This document shows, in pieces, positions 1-6,800 of a DNA stretch of 28,207 bases. Source of the DNA: a virus; the IMG/VR virus record IMGVR_UViG_3300027777_000117, positions 1 through 28,207 of that record; one strand, given 5' to 3'. Every line of letters starts with the position of its first letter. Positions within the stretch are counted from its first letter, which is position 1. A program made the position numbers and the translations under genes. The notes under the pieces are model-generated. The model was not told where the DNA came from. It made no database searches and saw only the letters and a list, made by a program, of their open reading frames with translations.

Positions 1-109
1 TCTTCGGATCATCGTATGGGTCCGAGTCAGCGCCCCCGAAGATCCAAGACCAGAACCACAGGACCACGCAGGTCAGCAGGCCCACGCACACGGCGATGTC
101 TATCAGCAT
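1..109 (-). CDS. Small membrane protein, cut by window edge
   Basis: Partial gene; 36 codons are visible and the frame stays open to the window edge. The start ATG (109-107) lies inside the last codons of the upstream gene, which ends at 103, so the two are probably translationally coupled. A near-perfect Shine-Dalgarno AAGGAGG (minus strand, plus positions 117-123) sits 7 bases before the start. Residues 2 to about 24 form one strongly hydrophobic helix rich in Leu, Val, Cys and Trp, followed by an acidic segment (GADSDPYDDP), which suggests a single-pass membrane protein with the acidic tail on one face. No family is recognised. Phages carry small proteins of this shape as spanins, holins or superinfection-exclusion factors, but nothing here decides between them. 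Confidence 0.6.
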   Translation of the reverse strand, partial: MLIDIAVCVGLLTCVVLWFWSWIFGGADSDPYDDPK

Positions 110-246
110 ATCAGGGCCTCCTTGGCCAGGTCCTCGGTCAGGTGGTGGGACAGCACGCCGGACACCGTGAGGGCTCTCCAGCCCCCCGATGCGCGAGGCT
201 GGATCCACCCGATGATCGCTCCATGGCGATAGAACTGAATGATCAT
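103..246 (-). CDS. Hypothetical 47-residue phage protein
   Basis: Short gene found by tracking overlapping starts and stops. Its ATG (246-244) overlaps the TGA of the preceding gene (245-243) in an ATGA junction, and AAGGA lies nine bases upstream. The product starts MIIQFYRHGAIIGWIQP and ends in a helix-like stretch LTEDLAKEALIC. It has several Trp and His residues but no recognisable motif and no clear membrane segment. The unbroken chain of overlaps on both sides is the main reason to call it real. Function unknown. Confidence 0.55.
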   Translation of the reverse strand: MIIQFYRHGAIIGWIQPRASGGWRALTVSGVLSHHLTEDLAKEALIC

Positions 247-434
247 ATCTTGTTTTCCTTCAGCTTCTCGCGGAGCTGGTAAAGGGCTTCCTCAGCCATC
301 TGGTGGTGGTGGCGCCTGTCAGCCTCGTCTGCCGCATAGTAGGCGAGGAGACAGGCGTCATAGAGGCTCTGGGCCTCCATGCGGATCTTGATGTAGCGGC
401 GGTCGCCCGCCTTCATGTCTGATTGCATCTTCAT
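243..434 (-). CDS. Hypothetical 63-residue helical protein
   Basis: The start chosen is the ATG at 434, which overlaps the stop of the upstream gene (ATGA, 431-434) and follows AAAGGTG; the frame is open further upstream but without a better start. The product (MKMQSDMKAGDRRYIK...) is charged and predicted largely helical, with a His-rich patch (DRRHHHQ) in the middle and a basic end (REKLKENKI). The His triplet could bind metal or be incidental. No family recognised. It belongs to the minus-strand operon of small genes that ends beyond the left edge. Confidence 0.6.
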   Translation of the reverse strand: MKMQSDMKAGDRRYIKIRMEAQSLYDACLLAYYAADEADRRHHHQMAEEALYQLREKLKENKI

Positions 435-748
435 GCGAGCACCTTTGCGTTGATCTTGACGGTGAGGTTCTGACGGGTCGAGCCGACCTTGCATTCCTCG
501 ACTTGGGCCTTGGTGATGTAGCCAAGCTCAATGGCGCGCTCGACCTTAAAGGTCTTGGTGGCCGTCAGGCTGTAGTCGAGGAAGAAATGGTCGCCGTTGA
601 CGGTGGCTTTCAGGTCGTCGCCAGCAGCCGCCATGCAGGCGGTGAGGGCTTCGTCCTTGAGGGCTTCGTACTGCTTCTTGAGGGTCTTGAACTCCGCCTC
701 AAGGAGGGCAAAACGGTCGGCGAGGGGTGATTCGTTCTGGATGTACAT
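431..748 (-). CDS. Hypothetical 105-residue phage protein with N-terminal coiled coil
   Basis: The start is ATG 748, preceded by CCGGAGA on the minus strand; the longer open frame upstream reads through an intergenic hairpin and is not used. Residues about 8-40 (LADRFALLEAEFKTLKKQYEALKDEAL) have heptad-like spacing of Leu, Phe and Tyr and look like a coiled coil. The rest alternates short strands and helices (DHFFLDYSLTATKTF, then VERAIELGYITKAQVEE) and ends in a lysine-containing strand. The layout recalls small phage proteins with a coiled coil and a compact beta domain, but no specific family can be named. It is the largest gene of the left-arm operon. Confidence 0.65.
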   Translation of the reverse strand: MYIQNESPLADRFALLEAEFKTLKKQYEALKDEALTACMAAAGDDLKATVNGDHFFLDYSLTATKTFKVERAIELGYITKAQVEECKVGSTRQNLTVKINAKVLA

Positions 749-770
749 TTGACTGTCTCCGGTTGGGGGT

Positions 771-786
771 GGGGGCCGAAGCCCCC
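771..786 (-). other. Intergenic hairpin with UUCG loop
   Basis: On the minus-strand transcript this reads GGGGGC-UUCG-GCCCCC, a six-base-pair GC stem capped by the very stable C(UUCG)G tetraloop. It lies between the stop of the 54-residue gene (793) and the Shine-Dalgarno of the 105-residue gene. No run of U follows, so it is more likely an RNA processing or stability element, or a weak attenuator, than a full terminator. Confidence 0.45.
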
Positions 787-792
787 GTTTGA

Positions 793-957
793 TTAGAAGT
801 TCCAAGGGGTGATGTTTTCGGACTTGCAGATCGTCTTGGCCTCGCGCTTGCCGCTCACCATGATGACGACCGCGTTCTGAAATTCCTCGCCATTGCAAGG
901 GCGGGCGCAGATGCGAAGCTCGAAGCCGAAGCGGGTTTTGAAGAAGTAAGCGATCAT
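793..957 (-). CDS. Hypothetical 54-residue protein
   Basis: The start is ATG 957 (MIAYFFKTRFGFELRIC...), preceded by CGGAG about nine bases upstream on the minus strand. The product is basic with two Cys near the middle (RICARPCNGEEF) and a third (KTICKSE) later, followed by ITPWNF at the C-terminus. It could be a small beta-rich fold, with strands MIAYFFKTR, FELRICAR and AVVIMVSG. It is the first gene after the candidate internal promoter at 992-1020, so it may be transcribed separately from the genes upstream. No family recognised. Confidence 0.6.
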   Translation of the reverse strand: MIAYFFKTRFGFELRICARPCNGEEFQNAVVIMVSGKREAKTICKSENITPWNF

Positions 958-986
958 CTGATTTGCTCCGTTTGGTTTGTTTGACA

Positions 987-1013
987 CCCCCACCATACAG
1001 ACGTTGGTGGGGG
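987..1013. repeat. 9-bp inverted repeat in intergenic region
   Basis: CCCCCACCA (987-995) and TGGTGGGGG (1005-1013) are perfect complements separated by nine bases. The repeat covers the -10 and spacer of the candidate minus-strand promoter at 992-1020. It may be an operator or a leader hairpin. No U-run directly follows the stem on either strand, so a classic terminator is not supported. Confidence 0.5.
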
Positions 1014-1020
1014 ATGCAAG
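992..1020 (-). promoter_or_regulatory. Candidate internal promoter of left-arm operon (P2)
   Basis: On the minus strand: -35 CTTGCA (1020-1015), 17-base spacer, -10 TATGGT (997-992). An A-rich box ACGAAAAAAGTGCTTG (1032-1017) overlaps the -35 and is repeated, with one mismatch, at the other candidate promoter (1701-1686). The start codon of the 54-residue gene lies about 35 bases downstream of the -10. Assigned by consensus and by this duplication only. Confidence 0.4.
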
Positions 1021-1033
1021 CACTTTTTTCGTG

Positions 1034-1234
1034 TTATTTATCGTCGCCCATTGCCTCGTCGAGGGTCTGGGTGGTGTAAACGCTTTCGATCTTGATCACT
1101 TCCCAGTTGTCGCCGGTTTGAGCCTTGCGGCGGTCGGCCTGCTGCTTGGCCTGGCTGAGCCAGCAATAAGCATCCGCAATGCCGATCTGCTCGCCAAGGG
1201 AAAGTTCTGAGTCGTTGTTGATGAGGTAATACAT
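1034..1234 (-). CDS. Hypothetical 66-residue protein
   Basis: ATG 1234 is preceded by AAGGAA about eight bases upstream on the minus strand. The product MYYLINNDSELSLGEQ... ends in an acidic tail (DEAMGDDK). Between these, residues about 16-37 (QIGIADAYCWLSQAKQQADRRK) form an amphipathic helix, and NWEVIKIESVYT looks like a beta strand. The order strand-helix-strand suggests a small alpha/beta domain. No motif points to a function. It follows the next upstream gene after 12 bases and the second candidate promoter lies just beyond its stop. Confidence 0.6.
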   Translation of the reverse strand: MYYLINNDSELSLGEQIGIADAYCWLSQAKQQADRRKAQTGDNWEVIKIESVYTTQTLDEAMGDDK

Positions 1235-1246
1235 GGTTTAGGTTCC

Positions 1247-1447
1247 TTACTTGGCGTTGATGATGTCGAAGACGATCTGGTCGCGCTCGTCCTGCGTGAC
1301 GCTGAACACGTTGCCGTTGGTCAGCTCAAGGAAGAGGTCGATGTTGGCCTCGGTGGGCTCGGGGGTGCCGATGCTGCGAGCGTAATCGTAAGCGTCGCGG
1401 GCATCTTGGCGCTTCTGGGCGAGGTAGTCGTGGATTTCGATGAACAT
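1247..1447 (-). CDS. Hypothetical 66-residue acidic protein
   Basis: The start is ATG 1447 (MFIEIHDYLAQKRQDARDAY...), behind the leader AACCAACGGAGACCAA, a strong ribosome-binding site nearly identical to that of the gene before it. The product is helical and acidic: a first helix with many Asp, Arg and Tyr, a turn TPEPTEANID, then LFLELTNGNVFSVTQDERDQIVFDI. No recognised family. Small acidic early phage proteins often bind and inhibit host enzymes, but that is only a general possibility here. Confidence 0.6.
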   Translation of the reverse strand: MFIEIHDYLAQKRQDARDAYDYARSIGTPEPTEANIDLFLELTNGNVFSVTQDERDQIVFDIINAK

Positions 1448-1448
1448 G

Positions 1449-1468
1449 TTGGTCTCCGTTGGTTGATG
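1449..1468 (-). promoter_or_regulatory. Repeated ribosome-binding leader, copy 2
   Basis: These 20 bases (ttggtctccgttggttgatg on the plus strand) are repeated exactly at 1636-1655, in front of the preceding gene. On the minus strand both read CATCAACCAACGGAGACCAA and contain the Shine-Dalgarno CGGAGA. They place the true starts at 1447 and 1631. Confidence 0.7.
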
Positions 1469-1469
1469 A

Positions 1470-1631
1470 TCAGACGAGTTCTTTTTGCCATTCTGCACGA
1501 CCGCAGTCGGTCAGGTTGTTGCGGGTCAGAGCCAGCTTCGCCATCGCCTTGCGGGCGCCCTTGGCGGTCTTCGCGTTGTCCATCTCGCTGCGGATCTGGG
1601 CGACTGCGGTGGCGTTCATCTGCTTGGTCAT
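1470..1631 (-). CDS. Hypothetical 53-residue basic protein, first gene of left-arm operon
   Basis: ATG 1631 follows CGGAGACC in a repeated leader; the open frame extends much further upstream but would run through the promoter region, so this start is preferred. The product MTKQMNATAVAQIRSEMDNA... is basic and almost entirely helical, rich in Ala, Lys and Arg, with a Cys near the end (TDCGRAEWQKELV). A small basic helical protein at the head of an early operon may bind nucleic acid, but there is no helix-turn-helix signature to support that. It is divergently oriented from the gapR-like gene. Confidence 0.6.
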   Translation of the reverse strand: MTKQMNATAVAQIRSEMDNAKTAKGARKAMAKLALTRNNLTDCGRAEWQKELV

Positions 1632-1635
1632 TGGC

Positions 1636-1655
1636 TTGGTCTCCGTTGGTTGATG
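1636..1655 (-). promoter_or_regulatory. Repeated ribosome-binding leader, copy 1
   Basis: Exact 20-base match to 1449-1468, lying four bases before the start of the 53-residue gene. It carries CGGAGA at Shine-Dalgarno distance. Weaker versions stand before the 54- and 105-residue genes and before the plus-strand gapR-like gene (AACCAAGGAGACC at 1739-1751). Confidence 0.7.
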
Positions 1656-1667
1656 TAGGTATCCTAC
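1655..1667. repeat. Small inverted repeat overlapping the -10 of P1
   Basis: GTAGG-TAT-CCTAC is a perfect five-base inverted repeat with a three-base centre. It covers the predicted -10 hexamer of the minus-strand promoter, the position expected for a repressor operator. The repeat is short, so chance is possible. Confidence 0.35.
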
Positions 1668-1689
1668 TCCCTTCCCAGACAAACACAAG
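1661..1689 (-). promoter_or_regulatory. Candidate promoter of left-arm operon (P1)
   Basis: On the minus strand: -35 CTTGTG (1689-1684), 17-base spacer, -10 TAGGAT (1666-1661). The expected transcript would begin near 1654, about 23 bases before the first start codon. The upstream box ACGAAAGAAGTGCTTG (1701-1686) recurs at P2, which supports a real regulatory element. Hexamers match the consensus at four of six positions each. Confidence 0.45.
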
Positions 1690-1701
1690 CACTTCTTTCG
1701 T

Positions 1702-1730
1702 CTTTTCTGAATTATTTTATGTGCTAGGGT
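1702..1730 (+). promoter_or_regulatory. Weak candidate promoter for the packaging genes
   Basis: The divergent region must also start plus-strand transcription if the packaging genes are not read from further away. The best fit is CTTTTC (1702-1707), a 17-base gap, and TAGGGT (1725-1730) preceded by TGC as an extended -10. Match to consensus is poor, and it would start about 20 bases before the gapR-like gene. Confidence 0.2.
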
Positions 1731-1758
1731 GCGGCGCCTAACCAAGGAGACCAGGCAC

Positions 1759-1983
1759 ATGGACATGACAAACAACCGGCTCAAGACCATCGTCGAGCGC
1801 CTCGAGCACATGGAAGAGGAAAAGCAGGCCATCGTCGATGACATCAAAGAAATCATGAAAGAGGCCAAAGGCGAGGGGTTCGAGCCCAAGATATTGAAAA
1901 AAGTCCTCGCATTGCGTAAGATGCCCCATGACGAGCGCGAACGTCTCGAGCTGCTCGTCGCAACCTACATGGCGGCGCTGTGA
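1759..1983 (+). CDS. GapR-like (DUF2312) nucleoid-associated protein
   Basis: A 74-residue protein that matches the GapR family over nearly its whole length: an N-terminal coiled coil (NNRLKTIVERLEHMEEEK), a conserved middle (DIKEIMKEAKGEGFEPKILK) and a helical end LLVATYMAAL. Host GapR proteins of Alphaproteobacteria form DNA-encircling tetramers, prefer overtwisted DNA and help topoisomerases ahead of replication and transcription. The phage copy is a little shorter at the N-terminus than the roughly 90-residue host proteins. Start ATG 1759 follows AAGGAGACC; an ATG two codons later is an alternative. The stop overlaps the GTG of the terminase small subunit, so the two are co-translated. 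It may act on phage DNA topology during replication or packaging, or interfere with host GapR by mixed oligomers; both are inference. Confidence 0.85.
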   Translation: MDMTNNRLKTIVERLEHMEEEKQAIVDDIKEIMKEAKGEGFEPKILKKVLALRKMPHDERERLELLVATYMAAL

Positions 1984-2393
1984 GCAAGATCGGTAGACCA
2001 TCGTCCTACACCAAGGAGGTCGCAGAGAAGATCTGCGATCTCATTGCCGCTGGTGGGCATATGCACATCGTCTGTGCCGAGGAGTGGGCGCCCGCCGAGC
2101 GTACCGTCTATCAGTGGCTGAGAGCGCACGACGAGTTCGCGCAGATGTACGCGCACGCGCGCGAGCGTCAGCAGGAGGTCTTCGCGGCGCAGGTCGTGTT
2201 GATCGCGGACACCGTGAAGGACGCAGCGATTGCTCGCAACATGATGGACGCACGCAAGTGGCACGCCTCGAAGGTGGCCCCGAAGAAGTGGGGCGACAGG
2301 CTCGAGATCGACGCCAAGGTTGAGACTTCCCACGCCCCCAGCGACGCCCTGATGGCGTTCCTGGCCGCCGCCAGCAAGGCGAAGAATGGATGA
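1980..2393 (+). CDS. terS: Terminase small subunit
   Basis: A 137-residue protein starting at GTG 1980, overlapping the stop of the gapR-like gene (GTGA). The N-terminus GRPSSYTKEVAEKICDLIA followed by AEEWAPAERTVYQWLRAHDEF is the helix-turn-helix DNA-binding region typical of phage small terminases that recognise the packaging site. The middle (QMYAHARERQQEVFAAQVVLIADTV) is the helical oligomerisation region, and KWHASKVAPKKWGDR is a conserved family segment before a short variable tail. The small subunit forms a ring, recognises the genome and regulates the large subunit. Its position directly before the large subunit, with an 8-base overlap, confirms the call. Confidence 0.85.
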   Translation: MSKIGRPSSYTKEVAEKICDLIAAGGHMHIVCAEEWAPAERTVYQWLRAHDEFAQMYAHARERQQEVFAAQVVLIADTVKDAAIARNMMDARKWHASKVAPKKWGDRLEIDAKVETSHAPSDALMAFLAAASKAKNG

Positions 2394-3834
2394 CCTGCAA
2401 GCAGCCTGGCTGAGACTGTCGCCGACCGAGCGCACCATTGCGGACTGGCGTCTGGGCTGGATGATGAAGCGGCTGCCGCACCAGGTGCCCCCCGAAGAGC
2501 TGGACTGGACGATCTGGCTGCTCCTCGCGGGCCGTGGCGCGGGCAAGACCCGCGCGGCGGCTGAGGTGCTCGGGGAGTGGGCTGCGCTCCAGCCCGGCAC
2601 CCGGTGGCTCGTTTCGGCGCCCACCTACGGGGATCTGACCGGCGTCTGCTTCGAGGGCGAGTCGGGCCTGATCAACTGCATCCCGCCGAGCCTGATCGAG
2701 ACGTACAACCGATCTGAGGTCGAGATCAAGATGATCAACGGCTCGACGATCAAAGGCATCACCGCCGAGAAGCCCGAGCGATTCAGAGGCCCTCAGTTCC
2801 ACGGTGGCTGGCTCGACGAGCTGGCGGCTTGGCAACGTGCCGACGAGGCGTTCGACCTGCTGATGTTCGGCATGCGCCTCGGTGAGCGACCCAGGTTGAT
2901 CTGCACCACCACCCCGAAGCCCAACACGATCATACGCAACCTGCTCGCCCGTGAGGGCAAGGACGTGCGCATCACGCGCGCCTCGACCTATGAGAACTTG
3001 GCGAACCTCGCCCCCACCTTCCGCGATCAGATCCTGCGCTACGAGGGCACCACCATCGGGCGCCAAGAGATCTACGCCGAGGTGATCAACCCCGAAGAGA
3101 TGGGCGTGATCAAGCGGTCGTGGATCAAGCTCTGGCCGCACGACAAGCCCCTGCCGGAGCTCGAGTTCATCGTGATGAGCCTCGACACCGCCTTCACTGA
3201 GGAGACGGGCTCGACGACGCGGGGCGATCCTGATTACTCGGCTTGCGCCGTCTGGGGCGTCTACAGTCGGGGCAAAGACCGGCGCGACATCATCCTGCTT
3301 GACTGCTGGCAGGACCGGCTAGGCTTCCCCGACCTGATCCGCCGGGTGAAGACCGAGTTCAAGGCCGAGTACGCGCCTCGAGAGAAGTCGCTGATGAAGC
3401 CCATGTTCGGCCCTTCGCACATGGAGAACAGCGGACGCACCCCCGACATCCTGCTGATCGAAGACAAGGGCTCGGGGATCTCGCTCCGCCAGACGCTGGC
3501 TCGGGAGGGCATCATCTCGGCGCCTTACAACCCTGGCCGGGCTCGCAAGCTCGACCGCCTGCACGCCGTCTCTCCCCTGTTCGCAGCCGGTCGCATCTGG
3601 GTGGTCGAGAGCGACAAGATGCTCGGGCAGCCGAAGAGCTGGGCGCAGCCCCTGATCGAGCAGATCTGTACTTTCAGCGGCGAGGGGTCGATCCCGCACG
3701 ACGACATGATGGACGCCGGGGTGCAGGGGCTGCGTTATCTCGCCGATCGTGATATGATCCGCGTCACCCGGCCCGAGCCTCCCGAGCCCCGCACCCGCGA
3801 CGATAGACCGAAGGTGAACCCATATGCCGTCTAG
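2386..3834 (+). CDS. terL: Terminase large subunit (packaging ATPase and nuclease)
   Basis: A 482-residue protein. The ATPase domain shows Walker A AGRGAGKT (48-55), Walker B WLDE (142-145) with the catalytic Glu145, and the coupling motif TTTPKP (174-179). The C-terminal RNase H-like nuclease carries acidic residues in SLDTAF (Asp267), LLIEDKG (Glu359, Asp360) and PHDDMMD (Asp439, Asp440, Asp443). It pumps DNA into the prohead through the portal and cuts concatemers. The protein resembles the COG5323 type common in Alphaproteobacteria and their phages. Length and motif order are complete. It overlaps the small subunit by 8 bases and the next gene by 11, marking a tightly coupled operon. The type of genome end (headful or cohesive) cannot be read from this. 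Confidence 0.95.
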   Translation: MDDLQAAWLRLSPTERTIADWRLGWMMKRLPHQVPPEELDWTIWLLLAGRGAGKTRAAAEVLGEWAALQPGTRWLVSAPTYGDLTGVCFEGESGLINCIPPSLIETYNRSEVEIKMINGSTIKGITAEKPERFRGPQFHGGWLDELAAWQRADEAFDLLMFGMRLGERPRLICTTTPKPNTIIRNLLAREGKDVRITRASTYENLANLAPTFRDQILRYEGTTIGRQEIYAEVINPEEMGVIKRSWIKLWPHDKPLPELEFIVMSLDTAFTEETGSTTRGDPDYSACAVWGVYSRGKDRRDIILLDCWQDRLGFPDLIRRVKTEFKAEYAPREKSLMKPMFGPSHMENSGRTPDILLIEDKGSGISLRQTLAREGIISAPYNPGRARKLDRLHAVSPLFAAGRIWVVESDKMLGQPKSWAQPLIEQICTFSGEGSIPHDDMMDAGVQGLRYLADRDMIRVTRPEPPEPRTRDDRPKVNPYAV

Positions 3835-6800
3835 CCCCCTCGCCTCGCTCATGCGTCAGATCGAAGTCGATCTGCGGTCTCCGCTGCCCCCGCAGGCGCC
3901 CCTGACGCCGCCCAGGTTCGACGCTGAGCAGTACTTCGCCGAGGGTGGACCTGCTGAGGCGGATCCTGAGCCCCGCCCGCTGACGATCTATCGCCGTTCG
4001 AGCCCGAGGGAACTGGCTGCTGGCGTTGAGGGGCCGGAGGTGCAATCGCCGATTGAGGGCGAGCGGGTGGCAAGCCCGAGCATGGAGGGCTTCGGTCAGG
4101 CGCTTGGGAACATCGGCGAGGGCGTGAACCAGCTTTACAAGACGCCGCCGCTGAGCCCCGCCTATACCGCCGGTCAGGGCGCCCGTCGGGATCTGACGCC
4201 TGCAATGATGGCTGCCCGCCTGAGCCCCGAAGCCCAGGGTGCCGAAAGCCCGAGCTTCGAGGACGTGGGCAAGGTCATGGCTGACTTGGCCCACGATCCG
4301 GTCGGGCTCATCGCAGGCATGCTGCCGGTGATCGGCAACGCCTACGCGGCAAAGGATACGGCAAAGCTCAGCAGCATCGCCGAGCGGCTGCGCGCGTCGG
4401 GCGACACCGAGTCTGCTGACGACGTGACGAAGCTGCTGCCCATCGCATCGGCGGGCATTGGTATGCCCATCGCTGCGGGCGCCGCTACACGGCCGCTCGT
4501 GAAGACCGCCGAGAAGATTGCGGCCCGTGCTGCCGAGCGCTCGGCGCTTAAGGGCGTCGAGAAAGCTGTTGAGGGCGGCGTAAAGCAGGCCATCAGTTCT
4601 GCCGATACATCAATCAAGCAGGTTCCAGCTCTTTTCAAAAGCAAGTACTTTGACGCGCCCGAAGGGTCTCGCAATCTCGACATCGGTGGCGGCAAATACG
4701 ATCTGGGCAGCGACTATCTGCGCAATGAGCGCGGCGTTGAGAGCCAGGTTTATGACCCCTTCAACCGTAGCTCCGAGCACAACGAGATGGTGCTCAATGC
4801 GTTCAAAGATAACCCGGCTGACACCGTCACGGCTGCAAACGTGCTGAACGTGATTGCAGAGCCCGAGGCTCGAGCTGAAGTGATTCAACAGGCGTTCGAT
4901 AACCTTAAGCCCGGTGGTAAGGCACACTTCGACGTTTATGAAGGTGACAGATCCGGGGCCGGTCGAGAGACATCGAAGGGTTGGCAGAACAACATGAAGG
5001 CGCAGGACTTCCTTGAGGAGGTCAGATCTGTTTTCCCTGATGCCGAGCGCAAGGGCACGACAATCATCGCGACGAAGCCAGCGGTGGAAGGTGTGGAGCT
5101 GGGTGCCGCGAACATCGCCGAAGAAGTTGCCGCACCTGCCATGCAGGCCGCTACCGATACGGCTACCCAGCCTCTCTACAGGCCGGTGGTGGAAGCCTAT
5201 CAGGACATGCCGGAGCCAGCCGCTTTGCGCACGTCAGCCGTTGATCACATCATTGAATCAATCAATTCGACTGATGGTGAGGCGGCCAAATTGCCGACGA
5301 AGCAGGGCCTCGGTCCTATGTACATCGTCGATAGTGGCGCTGAGAAGGTGTCGAAGAAAAGCGGCTTTATGCTGAACGACACCAAGAATGCCAACGCCGC
5401 GCGCCAGTTGGATGGCATCACGCCGTTGTTCCAAGAGTTTCCTGAGATGGGCACGAACCCCGAGCAGTGGGCTCAGGGCATGTCCAAGGCCTTCGGGTCC
5501 AAGGAGGTCGTGGCGCCGCCCTATCGTTTTATGAAGGCGCTTGAGAGCGGCGAGTACACCGACCTGCTCAAGACCCTGACACCTGGACAGATCGCTGATG
5601 CGGACGCTGGATTCGCGGCTGGTAAGGACTTTCTCAAAGCCTACCACGCTGGCGAGATGGGCGTTGAGGACACCGGCAAGCTGTTCATGTGGGGCATCAT
5701 GTCCCGTGGCGTAAACCCGTTCACCCATGAAGGCCTGTTTCTTGACGCCTTCCAAGGCATTGAGCCCTACATCAAGATGGCGGCTGATGGTAAGTTCACC
5801 AAGGAGGTGGCGTCCGGCCCCTACAAGGAGTGGGCGGCCACGACCGCTGGCAAAGGCTCGGGGCAACCTGGTGCTGGCGCTATGCACAACCTGAACGCCT
5901 TCGGTAAAGACTTTCTCGTCAAGATGGGCAGGCCAGGCGCTGACGGCGTCACGCCGATGCAGAAGCTCCACGACCTGATGAGCAACCCTGACATGACTGG
6001 CCGCGATATTCGCCGCGAATTTGCGAAGGTAGGCGAGGGCGTTGGAATTGACAACAAGGTGGTGTCTTTCATCCTGTTGGCGACGGGCCGCGATGACGTG
6101 ATGGTCATCGACCGGATCCAGTTGAAGAACCTTTGGGATGATGGGCGCTACGCCGACATGAACATCTGGGACGGCATCTCGGTGCCGACCGTCAAGATGA
6201 AGGATGGCACCACCAAGCGATTCCCCCCGACTGACGAGGGCCGCGCCGCCGCCAAAGACTTCGCCAAGCAGAACAAGGGGGCAAAAGGCGGCACTGCTGC
6301 CGTGACCGGATCTTCGCTTGCTGAGGCCACCTACGGCGCCAAGGGCATCCTCGTTTATGAGGCGCTCGAAGACGCGCTGATGAAGAACGTCGGCAAGATG
6401 TATCAGGATCTTGGGCGCCCCGAGGCTGCTTCGCCTGGCCGGTTCCATTGGGAGACATGGGTTGCCCGGTCGAATCAAGAAGCCTCGCACGGTACGTTGC
6501 CCGCAATCCTTAAGAAGGTTCAGGGTAGCAACAACCCGCTTGAGGGTGTTTATTCGAAGCAGGGCGACTATCAGAGCTATGCTTACGGCGCAAAGTATGG
6601 CAGATCTCCTGAAGGTCAGCCTCAGTTCACGATCCCCCTCTCCACTGGGGAGGAGGTCGTCATGTCACCGGAGCAGTACTCTGCTGCTTTGGATCTAATT
6701 AGAAAGCCCAAGTCTGGCGTGATCCCATCGGGTAAGGGCCAGAAATTCAATGTCACTGACACAGTAGGGATGCCCTGGTATGAACGAGAAGGTGTTAACC

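Noticed and set aside
16-282. Plus-strand 88-codon frame at the left edge
   Set aside because: No ribosome site and an Arg/Pro-rich product; it is antisense to the chain of overlapping minus-strand genes, which are better supported.
5258-6490. 410-codon minus-strand open frame inside the 1184-residue gene
   Set aside because: Low-complexity Leu/Arg/His-rich product, antisense to a real gene with clear motifs; another shadow frame.
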